64,000 bases of DNA from Microdochium bolleyi (taxonomy: Eukaryota > Ascomycota > Sordariomycetes > Xylariales > Microdochiaceae). The notes beneath the pieces were generated by a model that was not told the origin of the DNA, ran no database searches, and worked only from the letters and a program-made list of their open reading frames with translations. Where the stretch lies: the NCBI GenBank assembly GCA_001566295.1, contig KQ964245.1:811524-875523 (forward strand), read 5' to 3'. The position numbers and the translations under genes are program-made. Shown here one piece after another: positions 30,320-41,875 of the stretch (position 1 is its first letter; each line of letters begins with the position of its first letter).

Positions 30320-32780
30320 GGCTTCGTTGGTCTGTTCGTTGTGTATAGGGAGTATTAACAAGCCAGCGAGTTGCTTGGGCTGTGTCGCGTGTAAGTGGAA
30401 GCCAAGGTGGCGGTAGTTATATGGTGTCGTGTGTGGAGGGTGGTTGTGCCGAAAAGGTAAGGCAGCAGCAGGTCTGCAGTTGTGGTCTATAGCTTTGGTT
30501 GAGAGGGTGTGTGTTGAGTGTGAGTTGGGTTGACCAAAAAGTAGAGGTATGAGAGGGAGTCGCAAAGCTGTTATATTGTGCCGTCCAGAGAAGGAGGGGG
30601 CTGTACATTCTGCCGCTTGGAGGACGAGGAGGAGCAGTCACGGTGGAGCTGAGCCACTGACGGGGAAGGTCCGAAGGCGAAGATGGCGGGTCCGACGCAG
30701 CTTCACTGTGGGGGTGAGGTGGCAGGGGCAACGCCAAGGCCGGGCTTGAGGCAAGACAAGCAATCCTCCCCTTGGACTTCTTCTTCGCCCACGGTACCGC
30801 TTGCGACCTCGAGGCTATCGGCGGCATACCTACTGGGTGGGTGTGATGGCCTCCACGAGCAGTTCCCGGTCATCAAAACCTCTGTGGCACCCTGGCTTGG
30901 CATTCATCGCCCTCATGCCTCTTTCAGTCTCGCCCCGGGGCTGTGCAAAGTGCAACCTCTCTCCTTGGCCTCTTTCCGACTGCGGAACACTCAACAAAGT
31001 CTGTCCTCTGCTGCTGCGGCCTCGTTGGCTCGCGCAATAACCAGCGAGTTGCCTGCCCTCTTACTGCCTGACTCTGCCGCCGAGGACAGACCGCGAAATC
31101 CATTGTTCATGGCGTCCAGACCACACAAGCCCTCGTTCCCAATGGAGCCAGCGTCTTAGCGGCACCGATAAGCCTCGTGTCTCGCCCCTGACTGTGGAGC
31201 ATCAAGCGTGGCTCTGCTGCTCTCCCGGTCTCTTCTCTGTCACTTGAGCAGATCGCTGCCCGCCTGAGAACAGCTTGAGCAGACGCCTACAGCTTGCCAG
31301 GTTGGTTATCCGTACCTAGTTCCATCCAATACCGCTCCCTGGGTCTAGACTGTCGAGCTGTCAAATTGGTTGGCGCGTCTGCCAGCAGCATATTTCCTTG
31401 GCGTATTCAGTCGAGCGCAAAGGCGGCTGTGCATTTTCCTCTGCACGCCTCACAAACCGAACCCGTCCGGATGGTTCGTATCATCAAATTGCCATGCTCT
31501 GGCATTACCTGAGTACGGAGTTACGAGTGAGGCTCTGGACGGTCTCACCCTGCCTGGCAATGACGAGGCCTCTGGCGCAAAACGCTGTGACGCGGGAGGC
31601 TTGGGTGCCGGGGCTGGGCGTCTCCAACAGCCACCACAAGTTTCGAGTCAACTCAGCCATCCCGCCTGGCCGGCTCGGCAGTCATCAGCGTCATGTGCGC
31701 TGCCGGCAAGGTGCACACCCGGGGCTCCCTCCTTCTTATGTCGCCAACACACAGCCCAACAAAGGGCATGGCAGACTTTTGATGCACCTTCACAGCCCTC
31801 TCTCGGGCTCTGTCCCAAGCCGAAGCCGCCGACGGTCCGATATGCACCGGGCACCGCCTGGACCGTTCTGCTTTGCACGCCATGGTCTGAGAAGCAAAAG
31901 CAGGACTGCAGCCTTCGGGAACAAGGCAGCATGCACAAATGCACAAATGCGGAGGCGGAGGGACGCCATCGCCACTACCCCTGGCTAGCAGCCCCGAGCT
32001 TGTTTCTTGGGCATCCCTGCGTTCCCCATGCCTGTTGCCATGCACTCCGGGATTGTTGCACTGCCGACCTCGAGAGTCGCCGATGGTGATTACCTCATTT
32101 CCAGGGTTGAGGCTTGTGACAAAGAAGGCCCATTGCAACCGTCGTTACTTCTCTGCCGACCGTGTACCAACACCGTCTGCCTGCAATGCACAGCCTCAAT
32201 GACCTCTGGGCTGGATCCGTTTCACTGGGTCCGACTTTCTGCAACGCGAACTTTTGTTCTGTATGCGGACACTTGTCTCGCTGGTGCACGTGCACCATCT
32301 CAGGCGCCTCGCCGGCGGATCACACTTGTGTCAGCTGCGGTTCTCGATTGGGCCCATCATGTACATGCCCTCTGTTATATGCCAATATCGAAGTGATGCA
32401 AAGTAAATGCAGTCGACTCTAGCACGAAGCACACAAGCAGCTTAGCACCGCGCCTTGCCATTCGGGGGTGGACAAGGTGTGATACACACGGTAGGGAAGG
32501 AGGAGATGTCGGACATAAAGTCTTTCTGTGTTGTTCAAACAACATATTCATACACGCGACTGTCTGATCTCGAGGTTGGCCCTGAACAAGACCTGAACGA
32601 AATATTGTGTGTATGACACGGACAAGCCAAAAGTCTCTGCCTTACACAAGAAATGGCTCATCGCTGAGCCATGGCCGTCCAGCTACTATCAAGCGACCTC
32701 TAATCCAGGCAGCCATTATTTCGTACCCAAGGTAGACGCAAGCCCTGCCACGAAACAACCCTTATGCATTACCTGCGCAC
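30320..32780. other. Longest intergenic region of the window (2.46 kb)
   Basis: It contains the calcipressin promoter on the left and the 3' flank of mitochondrial PheRS on the right. ORFs of up to 239 codons occur (for example 31370-32089) but show no domain or splice-linked continuation. A non-coding transcript or a lineage-specific gene cannot be excluded. Confidence 0.45.
30650..30657 (-). promoter_or_regulatory. Candidate calcineurin-dependent response element (Crz1 site)
   Basis: On the minus strand the 8-mer reads GTGGCTCA, an exact match to the yeast Crz1 consensus GNGGC(G/T)CA. It lies 331 bp upstream of the calcipressin ATG and in the same orientation. A chance match is expected about once per 4 kb on both strands, so placement upstream of a calcineurin-feedback gene is suggestive, not proof. 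Confidence 0.4.
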
Positions 32781-34250
32781 TCAGCGGATCTCGACGCCTA
32801 GCTGCTCAACCAGCGCGGCCGTGACGGCGTTGTGCATGGCATTCGCCTCGTCGTGGGTGAGCGTCTTCTCGAGGCTGCGGTAGTTGACGCGGTAGCACAT
32901 GCTGCGCCTCCCCGTCTTGGGATGCGTGAACTCGTCGACGAGCTTGACGTCCTCGACGTCGTCGCCGCACAGACTGCGCACAATCTCCATGACGTCGTTC
33001 TCGTGGAAGTCGTGCGCGTTGGCCTTGACGCCGCCTCCCGCCGAGGACGTGGGCTTCAGCCAGAACGACACGTCCTTGGCGCAGCCCGGGTACTTGGAGA
33101 ACGGCGCGAAGAGTCTGAGTGAGTCGAGGTTGTCCGACACGCCGCGGAACTGCCGCGTGAAGCGGTCGTCCTGGGACCAGAAGAGCCGGATGTCCGGGAT
33201 CTGGAAAAGCAGCATGGCGATGCGGTCGAGGCCGATGCCGAACGCCCAGCCGAGCTGCTCCGGCACGCCCGCATTGTTGTACAGGGCCTGCTGCACGACG
33301 CCGCTGCCCAGCACCTCGAGCCAGTCGCCCGCGTAGTAGACCTCGAGCTCCCACGAGGGCGACGTGAAGGGGAAGAAGGCCTCGACCCAGCGCACGCGCA
33401 GGGGCTCGTCGTTGAAGTCCGGATCCGCGCGCTTGGCGGCCGCCTGTGCGCGGGAGAAGATCTCGACGACCATGAGCTCAAGCGAGCGCTTCAGGTGCGC
33501 GGCGATGGCCTCGGCTTCGGCGGCCGAGTGGAATTTGCTCTGCAAGGGGTTCCGTTCGTCGTGGAAGGGCGGGTTGGGATCCTCGACCTTGATGCTGTGC
33601 TTCGGCAGTTTTTCTATATCCGACCAGACGGCGGCTGCGATGTCTCCGTTGGGCACCTTGTTGCGGTCCCAGCTCCGGGCGCCCTCCATCTGGTGGAAGA
33701 TGGGGTAGTGGCTCCTGTCGACCTCATCGCGGCGGTAGACGTCTGCGCTGACGAGGTAGCCGTCGCTGAGGTTGGCGCGGAAGGTGTCAGCCTGGTGGGC
33801 ACTCGTGTGAGTGCGCAGGAGGGTGTCTTTGTTGATATAGTACGTGTCCGACTTGGCCCGGCCAGGGTGGTCAGGCGCAAAGCCTAGGGAGTCGAAGTTC
33901 TGGTGTGTCGAGACTACGGGCTCGAAGGTGTTGTGGTACTTGTATGTCGGGCCTGGGAAGACGGACTCGAGGATCTGGCGGGTGATGCAGACCGGATGGT
34001 CCTTGACCAGGTGCAGCTTGCGTGGCACCTTGTCGATGATGTTGCGTGGGACGTTGAACCACTCGTCGGTCGCGTACTTGGAGCCATTGATCTGGACCGA
34101 GCCTGGCTGCTGCAATGTCGCTGTTGTCTCCCAAAGTCAGATTGATGGCGGCGCATGATGGGCCGGTTGATCTCCGTGTGGACCCGACCCTGCAAATGTG
34201 GGAGCAACTGTCGTTACTGACCTGCTGAAGACGACCACCGTTGCCGCCAT
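32781..34250 (-). CDS. MSF1: Mitochondrial phenylalanyl-tRNA synthetase (Msf1/FARS2)
   Basis: This monomeric class II synthetase charges mitochondrial tRNA-Phe. The large exon (34109-32781, 443 codons) holds everything recognisable: SVQINGSKYATDEWFNVP; the substrate-binding region with THQNFDSLG; motif 2 around YPIFHQMEGARSW; motif 3 in GWAFGIGLDRIAMLLFQIPDIRLFWSQDDRF; and a C-terminal ferredoxin-like anticodon-binding domain (DVSFWLKPTSS, then GRRSMCYRVNYRSLEKTLTHDEAN). The 5' end is uncertain. The model uses a short exon 34250-34218 (MAATVVVFSRS, a good presequence start) and a donor GTAACG, phase 0. A stronger donor (GTCAGT at 34221) fits only another frame, open to 34602, with a less presequence-like N-terminus. 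The function call is firm; the first exon is not. Confidence 0.9.
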
Positions 34251-35381
34251 CGCGAGGCGGGCGGTATCGCTGCCCTCCGCGGGAGCGAGCGTGCCGCGAG
34301 ACCGACTGGCGTGCCCGGACAGCGGCACGCCGTCGCAAGCCGTGTTGCCCACATGCTGGATCGCGTTGCGCTGGATGTCTGGATGCCAGACCCCGCGAAG
34401 CTGTGATGGATTTCTCGCGTGGTGCGGAGACGGAGATGCAGGTCTTTGGCACTACCCGGAATGCGCTAGGGCAGGGCCTGTTGCACAGCTGCGGAGAGGA
34501 GGCAGAGTTGGAGAAGAGCTCCAACTCTGAGCATGCCGTCATACCTCCAAGAGAACGGAAAGCCTGCCAAGATCCAATGCGACCCTGATCGCCATGGTGC
34601 ACTGGCGATACGTCTCAGCCTCAAAGTCTCAGCGGAGAGGCAGTATGAAGGTCGCAGGTGTTGACCCCTCCAGCTCACCTGCAGGCACTATGAGCTTCAC
34701 TTGCATGTGGACTCTGCATGCGCTCCATGGCCACTACATCCACTCTGCACGACCGGACCGATGGCTGTCACATGCCTTCAGCGCCGTGCTTCGACGAGGT
34801 CAATGTGAGAGTCCATGCTCCCTTGCTCCGTAGCCGCCGGCAGCAGCCACGGATCAGCATGGCATCTCGGGAGAAAACCCCAAGAGCCAGTCGAGGTCCG
34901 CGCAAGAAAAACTATGGCCGATGGGTTTCTGTTGCGCCGGCCAGCCGGGCCCCCACGCGGGCGTCAAAGTGCGACCCACACCGCGCAACCTCGATGCTGG
35001 CTGCGTCTTGTCTTGGCTCTCTTTTTTCCGCCGCCCTGGAGCCGCTGTCGTCACTCTCGTCATCCTCACGGTTGAGCCTTTCCTTCGCCCTCGCACCCGC
35101 TCTTGCTACCCTCCCCACGACTACCTGTCGGCATCGGCCTTTCTTTTTGGCTGACCCCCTCCTATCCCTCCGCATCTTGTGCTTGGATCCTCCCCGGACC
35201 GGTGCATTGACTGTTTTACGGCTCGGCATTCCCCGCAGTGTCTGCAGTCCAGCTGCTTCAATGGCTCGCGCGAGCTTCACCGTTCTTCCTTAGATATGTC
35301 AGTCTACCTGCTGCTTCCTGTCCGCCCTACATGGCATAGTGGCCCGTCGTTATCACAACCAGGCTAATATTGTTCTTCACC
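34251..35381. other. Divergent intergenic region, PheRS and the dicarboxylate carrier
   Basis: It probably holds both promoters and, depending on the PheRS start, up to 350 bp of its N-terminal coding sequence. The stretch before 35381 is pyrimidine-rich, as expected for a fungal leader. No other gene is seen. Confidence 0.5.
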
Positions 35382-36512
35382 ATGTCAGCCCTCACCATGC
35401 CCGAATCATCAGCTCCCCCGGTGGCCGCCGAGGCCCCGGCGGTGTCCACCACCACAAAGCCGAGGAGACAAAAGAAGACGCCTGTCTTGCCGCCGCGAGT
35501 ATCATATCCATTCTGGTTCGGCGGCAGTGCCAGCAGTATGGCTGCCTGCGTGACACATCCGCTTGATCTTGGTATGTCGTGACAAGCTGGTACTCTATCT
35601 AGCAAGACGGCACTATAGACTGACACTGGCTGTTACACAACCTTTACAGTCAAGGTCCGACTGCAATTGCGCACCCCGGAGGCACCAAAGAACATGACCG
35701 GCACATTCCTACACATCGTACGCACAGACGGCGTCACCGGCCTGTACCGCGGCCTGACCGCCTCCCTCCTACGCCAAATGACCTATTCGACCGTCCGCTT
35801 CGGTGTCTATGAAGAGCTCAAGCGTCAGACCGTGCCTGAGGGCCAGAAGCCCGGACTGCCGCTGCTCATCGGTCTCTCTGCCTTCTCCGGCGTGCTGGGC
35901 GGCATCTCTGGCAACGCCGCCGACGTGACCAACGTGCGCATGCAGCAGGACTCTGCGCTCCCGCGAGACCAGCAGCGTGGCTACCGCAACGGCCTGCACG
36001 GCATGTTCCGCATGTTCCGCGAGGAGGGCCTTCGGTCGTGGTTCCGCGGCGTGGGCGCCAACAGCATGCGCGCGGCGCTCATGAACGCCTCCCAGCTCGC
36101 CAGCTACGACACCTTCAAGGTCATGCTCATGACGCACACGAAGCTCGGCGACACGACCACCACGCACTTCGCATCCTCGCTGCTCGCCGGCTTCGTGGCG
36201 ACGACGATATGCAGTCCCGTCGACGTCATCAAGAGCCGCGTCATGAGCGCTAGCGGCAAGCAGGGCATTGCCAGCCTGTTGTCCGAGGTTTACGCCAAGG
36301 AGGGCATCCGGTGGATGTTCAAGGGCTGGGTGCCTGCCTTCCTGCGTCTGGGACCGTAAGTCGATTCCACTACTCTCCTCATGGGACATTCTATACTCGG
36401 TAATGGAAAGCTGACCAGTCCATCTCCGTGATACAGTCAAACAATCTGCACATTCCTCTTCCTCGAGGCGCATCGCGACGCATATAGAAAGTTCAAGGGG
36501 CTCGACGCCTGA
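35382..36512 (+). CDS. DIC1: Mitochondrial dicarboxylate carrier (Dic1, SLC25 family)
   Basis: This inner-membrane carrier exchanges malate or succinate for phosphate. Three exons (35382-35571, 35650-36355, 36437-36512) give about 323 residues, normal length after a roughly 40-residue N-terminal extension. The three carrier repeats are visible through their signature sequences: HPLDLVKVRLQ (formed across intron 1), GNAADVTNVRMQ (the proline replaced, as usual in dicarboxylate carriers) and CSPVDVIKSRVM. Matching EG motifs follow (DGVTGLYRGLTASLLRQMTYSTVRFGVYEELK, EEGLRSWFRGVGANSMRAALM, KEGIRWMFKGWVPAFLRLGP). The last exon, 76 nt, supplies QTICTFLFLEAHRDAYRKF, which closes transmembrane helix 6. 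The start ATG has a strong context (CACCATG). Confidence 0.93.
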
Positions 36513-37274
36513 AGAAACAAAAAGGACGTACAACAACACGTGGGATGATCGTAGTATAGCATTTGGCATCTCTTTCTTTGCTTGTTGAACAAGAGGCATG
36601 GCGTTCACGGAGTCGCCGGGGGTCTCCCCCCCGCTACCTACAACCCCCGTTATGGTTTTGGCATAGTACATAGCAGTATAGTCTTTGTTGTCCCTTTTCA
36701 TTGTAGAAAACCCATGGTCGCTTCCTACCTATATACGAGCGCAAGCACACGAGTAGATACCAAGCATAAAAGAGAGATCAACAAGCACATAGAAATTGAC
36801 CTGAGCATACGTGCTGGTTGACATACATGTACGCAAAGCTTCCCCTGTTCAATCATTATCCTAGTTCACGCTGTGCACGAAGACATAAGCTGATCAGGGT
36901 CCGAGACATGTTTTGAAACAGTCACTTTTCTCACTTGTAGTTGAAGAATGGGCGGAGATGCGGGCGCTCTGATCGATTCGCTGGCTTTCCATTCTGTCAA
37001 AACTTGTCTCGGTTGTATTTGTTTTAACTGAGTGCCTATATCCCCAAGATCCGTGGAAGCGCTGGAGATTTCAGCCCGTTTCTCGGAGCCACCAACTTTC
37101 CCAGCAGCGCAGGACGAGTCTGGCTGATCTTGATATACAGAACTCTAAACGGAGCGGCTGGGGATCATCGTGGTTGTCTGCTTCTAAACCGAGGCACAGA
37201 GTGTTGCCGTTGACTCAGCAACTCGCAGGGACATGGTATTATGTATACATCCCGTCTAAGTCTCGTCCGCCCGT
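36513..37274. other. Convergent intergenic region
   Basis: It lies between the 3' ends of the dicarboxylate carrier and Rpb3 and is AT-richer than the genes. No gene or repeat is seen. Confidence 0.55.
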
Positions 37275-38425
37275 CTAGCTCCAGCCAGTGCCACCGGAGT
37301 TACCATATGGTGTCGTCCCATACGCCGTCGCAGCACCGCCCCAAGCACTTTGATTGCCGGTGTTGCCGTACGGCGTGGTGTAGCCCTGGTCCTGCCAGCC
37401 AGCTCCCGCATCCATGGCGTCCGGACTCCTGGGCCCGTCGTACTCGCCGTTCACGCCGTCGTTTCCTTGCAGCCCCTGCAAGAGCTTCGCAAGCTTGTTC
37501 TGCAGCTCCTGGATGCCAGCCTGGACTATCATGTTCGGTGCCACGCTGCCGACACCTTCGACCTCGAAATAGAACCGCGACGGGACCGCATCGTAGTCGA
37601 AGGGCTCTCCCTCCGCCGGGGGGTCTTCCCACTGCGCGTACTCGCTCTTGGGCCTGTGATTTGGAGGTGTCAGCAAAGGCAGACTGGGAAGTCGATAGCT
37701 TGGGGAGGATCATAAAGGCCACTGACCATTCTTTCTCCGCATCCTGCTCGTACCACAGATCTATGTGGTGCAGCTTGTTGTGCGGGTCATACTCGAAACC
37801 AACGGCAGCGGTGGGTGACCACTTGGCGTGTTCCTTGGAGATACCCTTCTTCGCGATACACGTGAGTTTGATCTCCTGTCCTTTCCGGAGCTTACAAATC
37901 AGGGAGCCCTGCTCGGCCTCGTCCACAATGACAGGGTTGCCGATACTTTGTGTTACGCGTTCGTGGCCGACGACTAGATCTCTGGCGTAGACCTTGGTGA
38001 TCTCGTCGGAGTTGCACTTCGCGTGCAATGTCAGGAAGATGGCGCATTTCTCGCAGGTCGAGTCGCAGTTGGTGCAGTCACGTGCAAACACCATCTGGTC
38101 GACATCGGCAGAGTCGAGAGGGATCAGACCGAGTCTGTGGGCGATGAACTCGTCGGCAAGCACTGTGGTGTTTATCTCGATGTCGACGAACTCGACGGCG
38201 ACGGTCGGGACCTCGCCCTGGATCACGCGGCGCAGGGAGTTGGCGAAGGCCAGGTCGGTGTTACTGAGCTCAAACTTGATGCTCGTCCTATCGGCCTGCA
38301 ATAGACGTTATCGTTAGAACTTGGCACCTTCTGGCGTGTTGTGAAATGCACTGGCGCAGACGCACGGCTGAGATCTTGACGTTGGCGCCGAGGTTCTCCT
38401 CGATCATCATCGTGTCGTAGTCCAT
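37275..38425 (-). CDS. RPB3: RNA polymerase II subunit Rpb3
   Basis: Rpb3 heterodimerises with Rpb11 and is the alpha-like platform of RNA polymerase II. Three exons (38425-38366, 38295-37727, 37653-37275; introns 70 and 73 bp) give about 335 residues. The first exon is only 60 nt and supplies MDYDTMMIEENLGANVKISA. Next come the alpha-subunit signature FELSNTDLAFANSLRRVIQGEVPT and the zinc-binding loop CTNCDSTCEKC. The insertion domain and the C-terminal heterodimerisation part (FYFEVEGVGSVAPNMIVQAGIQELQNKL) follow. The C-terminal tail is glycine/tyrosine/threonine-rich with repeated TPYGN units, an extension typical of filamentous fungi. Intron 2 splits a tryptophan codon (EKEW|PKSEYAQW), which confirms the join. 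Confidence 0.96.
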
Positions 38426-39221
38426 GCTGGCGGTCGGGGCAGCTCAGCTGGCTGCAAACACTGGAGGGCGGAATGCTGATAGGGACAACGCTTCGGGGTA
38501 CGATCGAGAACAACGCGCGAAAGTGTTGTGTAAGGAGCCTGTGGCGAGGATGAACCGAGCGGAAGTTGAAGCTTGTGTCTGGTTCTGCAGGCAGAGCCAT
38601 CAAATGTCTTGAAGTTGCGTTGCGCCCAGAGCCGCACGCGCCCTGGCACGCTAGTGCCCTTTGGGCTTAGCCCTTCAATTGTCACGATTCTGGTATTCGA
38701 TTTGACTGCGCTTGGTTTCAGGTTTCATGGAATTATCGTCAAGTCTATGGCCAGTCGGACAGACTGAAATCTAGTGATGCAGAGAGACGAGGGCAACAGC
38801 TATGGTAGAGGTAGAGTATAGTCTTGTGGAATGTGGCGTCCGGGCATGTCTGCCTCGACAAGATGTGTTCCAAGATGGATGTCTTCCAAACCTAGACCGA
38901 CCAGAGGTTGCGCTTAAAAAGCATGTCGTGACGAGATCGCCGAGAGCCGCAGACAACGAGCGATCGTCCCTTTCCAATGCTCACTGGCGCAACGAGATCG
39001 GAGTCCGAAGGTACCTTGCAGCCTCGTTCACGGCCGACCATCCTGTCCAAGACTTTTCGCATTACTTTATTGTCACCTTCACCTCACCGCCATCTCACGA
39101 TTGTGCCCAGCAAAGTGGCCGACACGACGATCGTGGCCCTTCACCAGGCGTAGCCCGCCTTAAAACAGCTGCTCTTCTTCAAAACCCTGGGCAAGCCAGA
39201 GAGGATGATGAAAAGGTAGTT
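38426..39221. other. Intergenic, Rpb3 promoter and U2 3' flank
   Basis: No protein gene is supported. It should contain the Rpb3 promoter. An ORF at 38802-39305 on the plus strand runs into the antisense of U2 and was rejected. Confidence 0.5.
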
Positions 39222-39411
39222 CGCGTCGCCTGGAGGCAGTGTGATACCAGGGACACGGTGGGCAGCGATCATGCGCAAGCACAGAGGACCGCACCCGGAG
39301 GATAAAAATTAGATTAATATTGATTGTCTTCCTTAGAAGACTTTCAGATATTAAACTGAAAAGAACAGATACTACACTTGATCTAAGCCAAAAGGCAACT
39401 GTCGGAGGAAT
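39222..39411 (-). ncRNA. U2 spliceosomal snRNA
   Basis: U2 pairs with the intron branch point in the spliceosome. Read on the minus strand, the region from about 39396 down contains the near-universal 5' core GCCTTTTGGCTTAGATCAAG, followed by GTGTAGTATCTGTTC with the branch-point recognition element GTAGTA. Stem-loop II sequence, an Sm-site-like AATTTTTAT and the conserved stem-loop IV core (CCTGG ... CCTCCAGG) follow. The spacing from 5' core to stem-loop IV gives about 190 nt, like other U2 RNAs. The 5' end is placed about 15 nt before the core and the 3' end just after stem IV; both are approximate. This is the only structural RNA gene I recognise in the window. Confidence 0.95.
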
Positions 39412-40111
39412 GTTGTTAGCACCCGTCGCAGTGAACTGTCGAAGCCCCAAAGTATGGGGGAGGGTTGGCAACTTACAGAGAGCTGAAGAACTCGAAACCA
39501 AATTTTGGGAGGAGGGAGACAGCTTTATATAGAGATTCCAGCGAGGCTGTGACCCAGTGGGCGGTGTGGGCCATTGTCAGGCTGCCAGGCAGCTCTCATT
39601 CTGCCGCGCTTCTCCGTCCGCGAGAGGAGACGGGAGCTCCATCGATGGATTTGATCCTCAAAGCACGACCCCACATCGACCCGGCCGGGACTAAAACATA
39701 CGGCGCAGATTCAAACTGGCCAGTCCAAAAGCTACGGAGGTGCGGATGATGCAGTATCGAGTGGAGCACTCGGGAAGAAAAACGGCTGGTCTGGTGAACA
39801 GGTTCGCTCCTGCCTCGGACGCTGAAAGGAATAATACATGTGCACTTGCTGGTCGTGCCGTAGTCTCCACTGTGCCCAATCACGGACAGAAGGACGGCCG
39901 CCATCACCCGCACTGGAGCAGTCCGGTGCCGGGCAGGCGAGCTTTTGCCATTGCCTTCCATCGGGTGCGCGCGCATTAAATCTTTTACCTTGGCCGACAG
40001 TTGCACACCACCGTCGCATCCTCACACGACACCGCCGCCCGCCCACTTCCACTCCTCCACACCACTGCACTGCTCACGGCTGCTCCATCTACACCACAAT
40101 CATAGTACATC
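39412..40111. other. Divergent intergenic region, U2 and GrpE
   Basis: It contains the upstream region of U2, with a TATA box, and the promoter of the GrpE gene. I found no perfect heat-shock element (alternating GAA/TTC) in it. No gene is supported. Confidence 0.5.
39524..39531 (-). promoter_or_regulatory. TATA box upstream of U2 snRNA
   Basis: On the minus strand the sequence reads TATATAAA, in line with U2 and about 113 bp upstream of its estimated 5' end. A TATA this far upstream suggests either an RNA polymerase II promoter with distant initiation, as in yeast U2, or a slightly longer precursor. Confidence 0.5.
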
Positions 40112-40923
40112 ATGTTCAAGCAAGCTCTCAACACATCTTCCAGAGCCCTGCGCTCGTCATCGCGCCTCGCCGTGCGTACCCCGGCTGTGCGCACCCAGTT
40201 CGCCTCAGCTCCCACAGCTTCCTTCAGACCAGCGTTCGCCCCGCATACAAGATGGTACAGCGAGCAGGCCGACTCAGCAGCAAAGAAGGAAGGCGAGGAG
40301 GCCAAGCCGCAAGAAACACCAAAGGACGAGGGTGCGAAAGGCGAGTCCGATGTCGTCGCCGAGCTTAAGAAGAAGCTGGAGGCCAAGGACAAGGAGGTGG
40401 TGGACTGGAAGGTTAGTGACCAGCTCCATCGCCACAGCGTGACCCAGTATAGCTTGTAGCTAACATGAGTTCTGTTTTGCAGGACAAGGCTATGCGCACA
40501 GTAGCGGACTTCCGTAATCTGCAGGACCGGACAACACGAGAGATGAAGTCGGCTCGCGACTTTGCCATTCAGAAGTTTGCCAAGGACCTTGTCGACACGG
40601 TGGACAACCTCGACCGTGCCCTCGTCATGGGGCAAGAGAAGCTCAAGTCAGCCGAGGGCGCCGAGAAGAACGCCGACCTCGAGGCATTCTACGAGGGCGT
40701 CAAGATGACCGAGACCAACATGCACTCGACGCTGAAGAAGCACGGACTCGAATTCTTCGACCCTGCCGGCGAGAAGTTCAATCCGAACGAGCACGAGGCC
40801 ACATTTATGACCCCACAGCCTGACAAGGAGGACAACACCGTCTTCTTCGTTCAGCAGAAGGGCTTCAAGCTCAACGGCCGTGTCCTCAGAGCTGCCAAGG
40901 TTGGCGTCGTCAAGAACGCTTAA
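40112..40923 (+). CDS. MGE1: Mitochondrial GrpE, nucleotide exchange factor Mge1
   Basis: Mge1 releases ADP from matrix Hsp70 and so drives protein import and folding. Two exons (40112-40411 and 40483-40923; 71-bp intron) give about 246 residues. The N-terminal presequence is basic and hydroxylated (MFKQALNTSSRALRSSSRLAVR ... RWYSEQ), followed by an acidic/lysine-rich linker and the long GrpE coiled coil (VAELKKKLEAKDKEVVDWKDKAMRTVADFRN, joined across the intron). The four-helix and beta-wing parts are clear: DFAIQKFAKDLVDTVDNLDRAL, EGVKMTETNMHSTLKKHGLEFFDP, HEATFMTPQPDKEDNTVFFVQQKGFKLNGRVLRAAKVGVVK. The length and ending match the family. Confidence 0.95.
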
Positions 40924-41875
40924 AACCTCCCAGCCGGAGTGCTGCGCATTGCCGGGCGATGCGCCGAGAACAACACAACGACTACTGTACAACAACATTC
41001 ACAACTGTAACCATGTATAATCACCACCATCATCGAGCATTGTTAAAAGCACATTGGCTGCAGCCGGAACTGGCGCTGGAATTATGTATCAGGAGACGAC
41101 AAGGATGCCCCTCTCACGAAAAAGTTTTGGTCGACGGATCACTTGATAATGATGTTTTGGCTACTGTTTCCACAAAAAAATACAACGACGCATAGGCGTC
41201 ACGAGGCCGCGTCGCGGCTCGAATCTGTACTAGATTATATGAACGGAGCAAAAGGAAGGCTAGAGTGAGGATTGCTAATCGGCAATTCTTCGCATCAAAT
41301 TTGAGACGCACGTCGTCCACGCATTACACTATGACGTACGTCTGGCACATTTCGTTGGATCATTCGCTGGCAATAGTCTGTCTGGCTGTACATATGTCTG
41401 GCGCGGAGTTTGCAGACCGTCTGAGCTTGTGAGCGGAGCGCCAAAGCCTCCCGTGTTGACGTCGTATGCCCGGGGTCCAGGCTCCACCCATTCAGGGCGT
41501 GGTTCCCCTTGCCAGCCTATCGAAGCTAGCCTCGGAGCTCAGGGTGCCGCCGCACCTGCTTCATGGGACTCGTCCTTGTCCGCAGCACCCACGACGAGAC
41601 CTGCACTCCTCACGAACTCATTCAGCATCGAGGCGAACATCATTCGGCGACATGACGATCCGGTAGTGGCTTTGTGGATTGGTCTCACCGCGAATTTTGC
41701 CCTCTGACCTTGCCATTGACCTCCAAGACTCCCGACTGGCAACCATCGGCCAAGATGACGCCGCAGCTCGTCCTGTCGTGAGAGCCAGCATACTGCATAT
41801 CCCCCCGATCGCCACACCCCTATCTCGACGACCACTCGCAGACCAGTCGCCAGGCCACCGCTGCCATCTGCCAAC
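40924..41875. other. Tandem intergenic region, GrpE 3' side to Rgp1 promoter
   Basis: Both flanking genes are on the plus strand. The left part is AT-richer (GrpE 3' region). ORFs around 41430-41710 and antisense ORFs near 41540-42043 have no recognisable content. Confidence 0.5.

Noticed and set aside
38802..39305. 167-codon ORF on the plus strand
   Set aside because: It reads through the antisense of the U2 snRNA and has no recognisable content.
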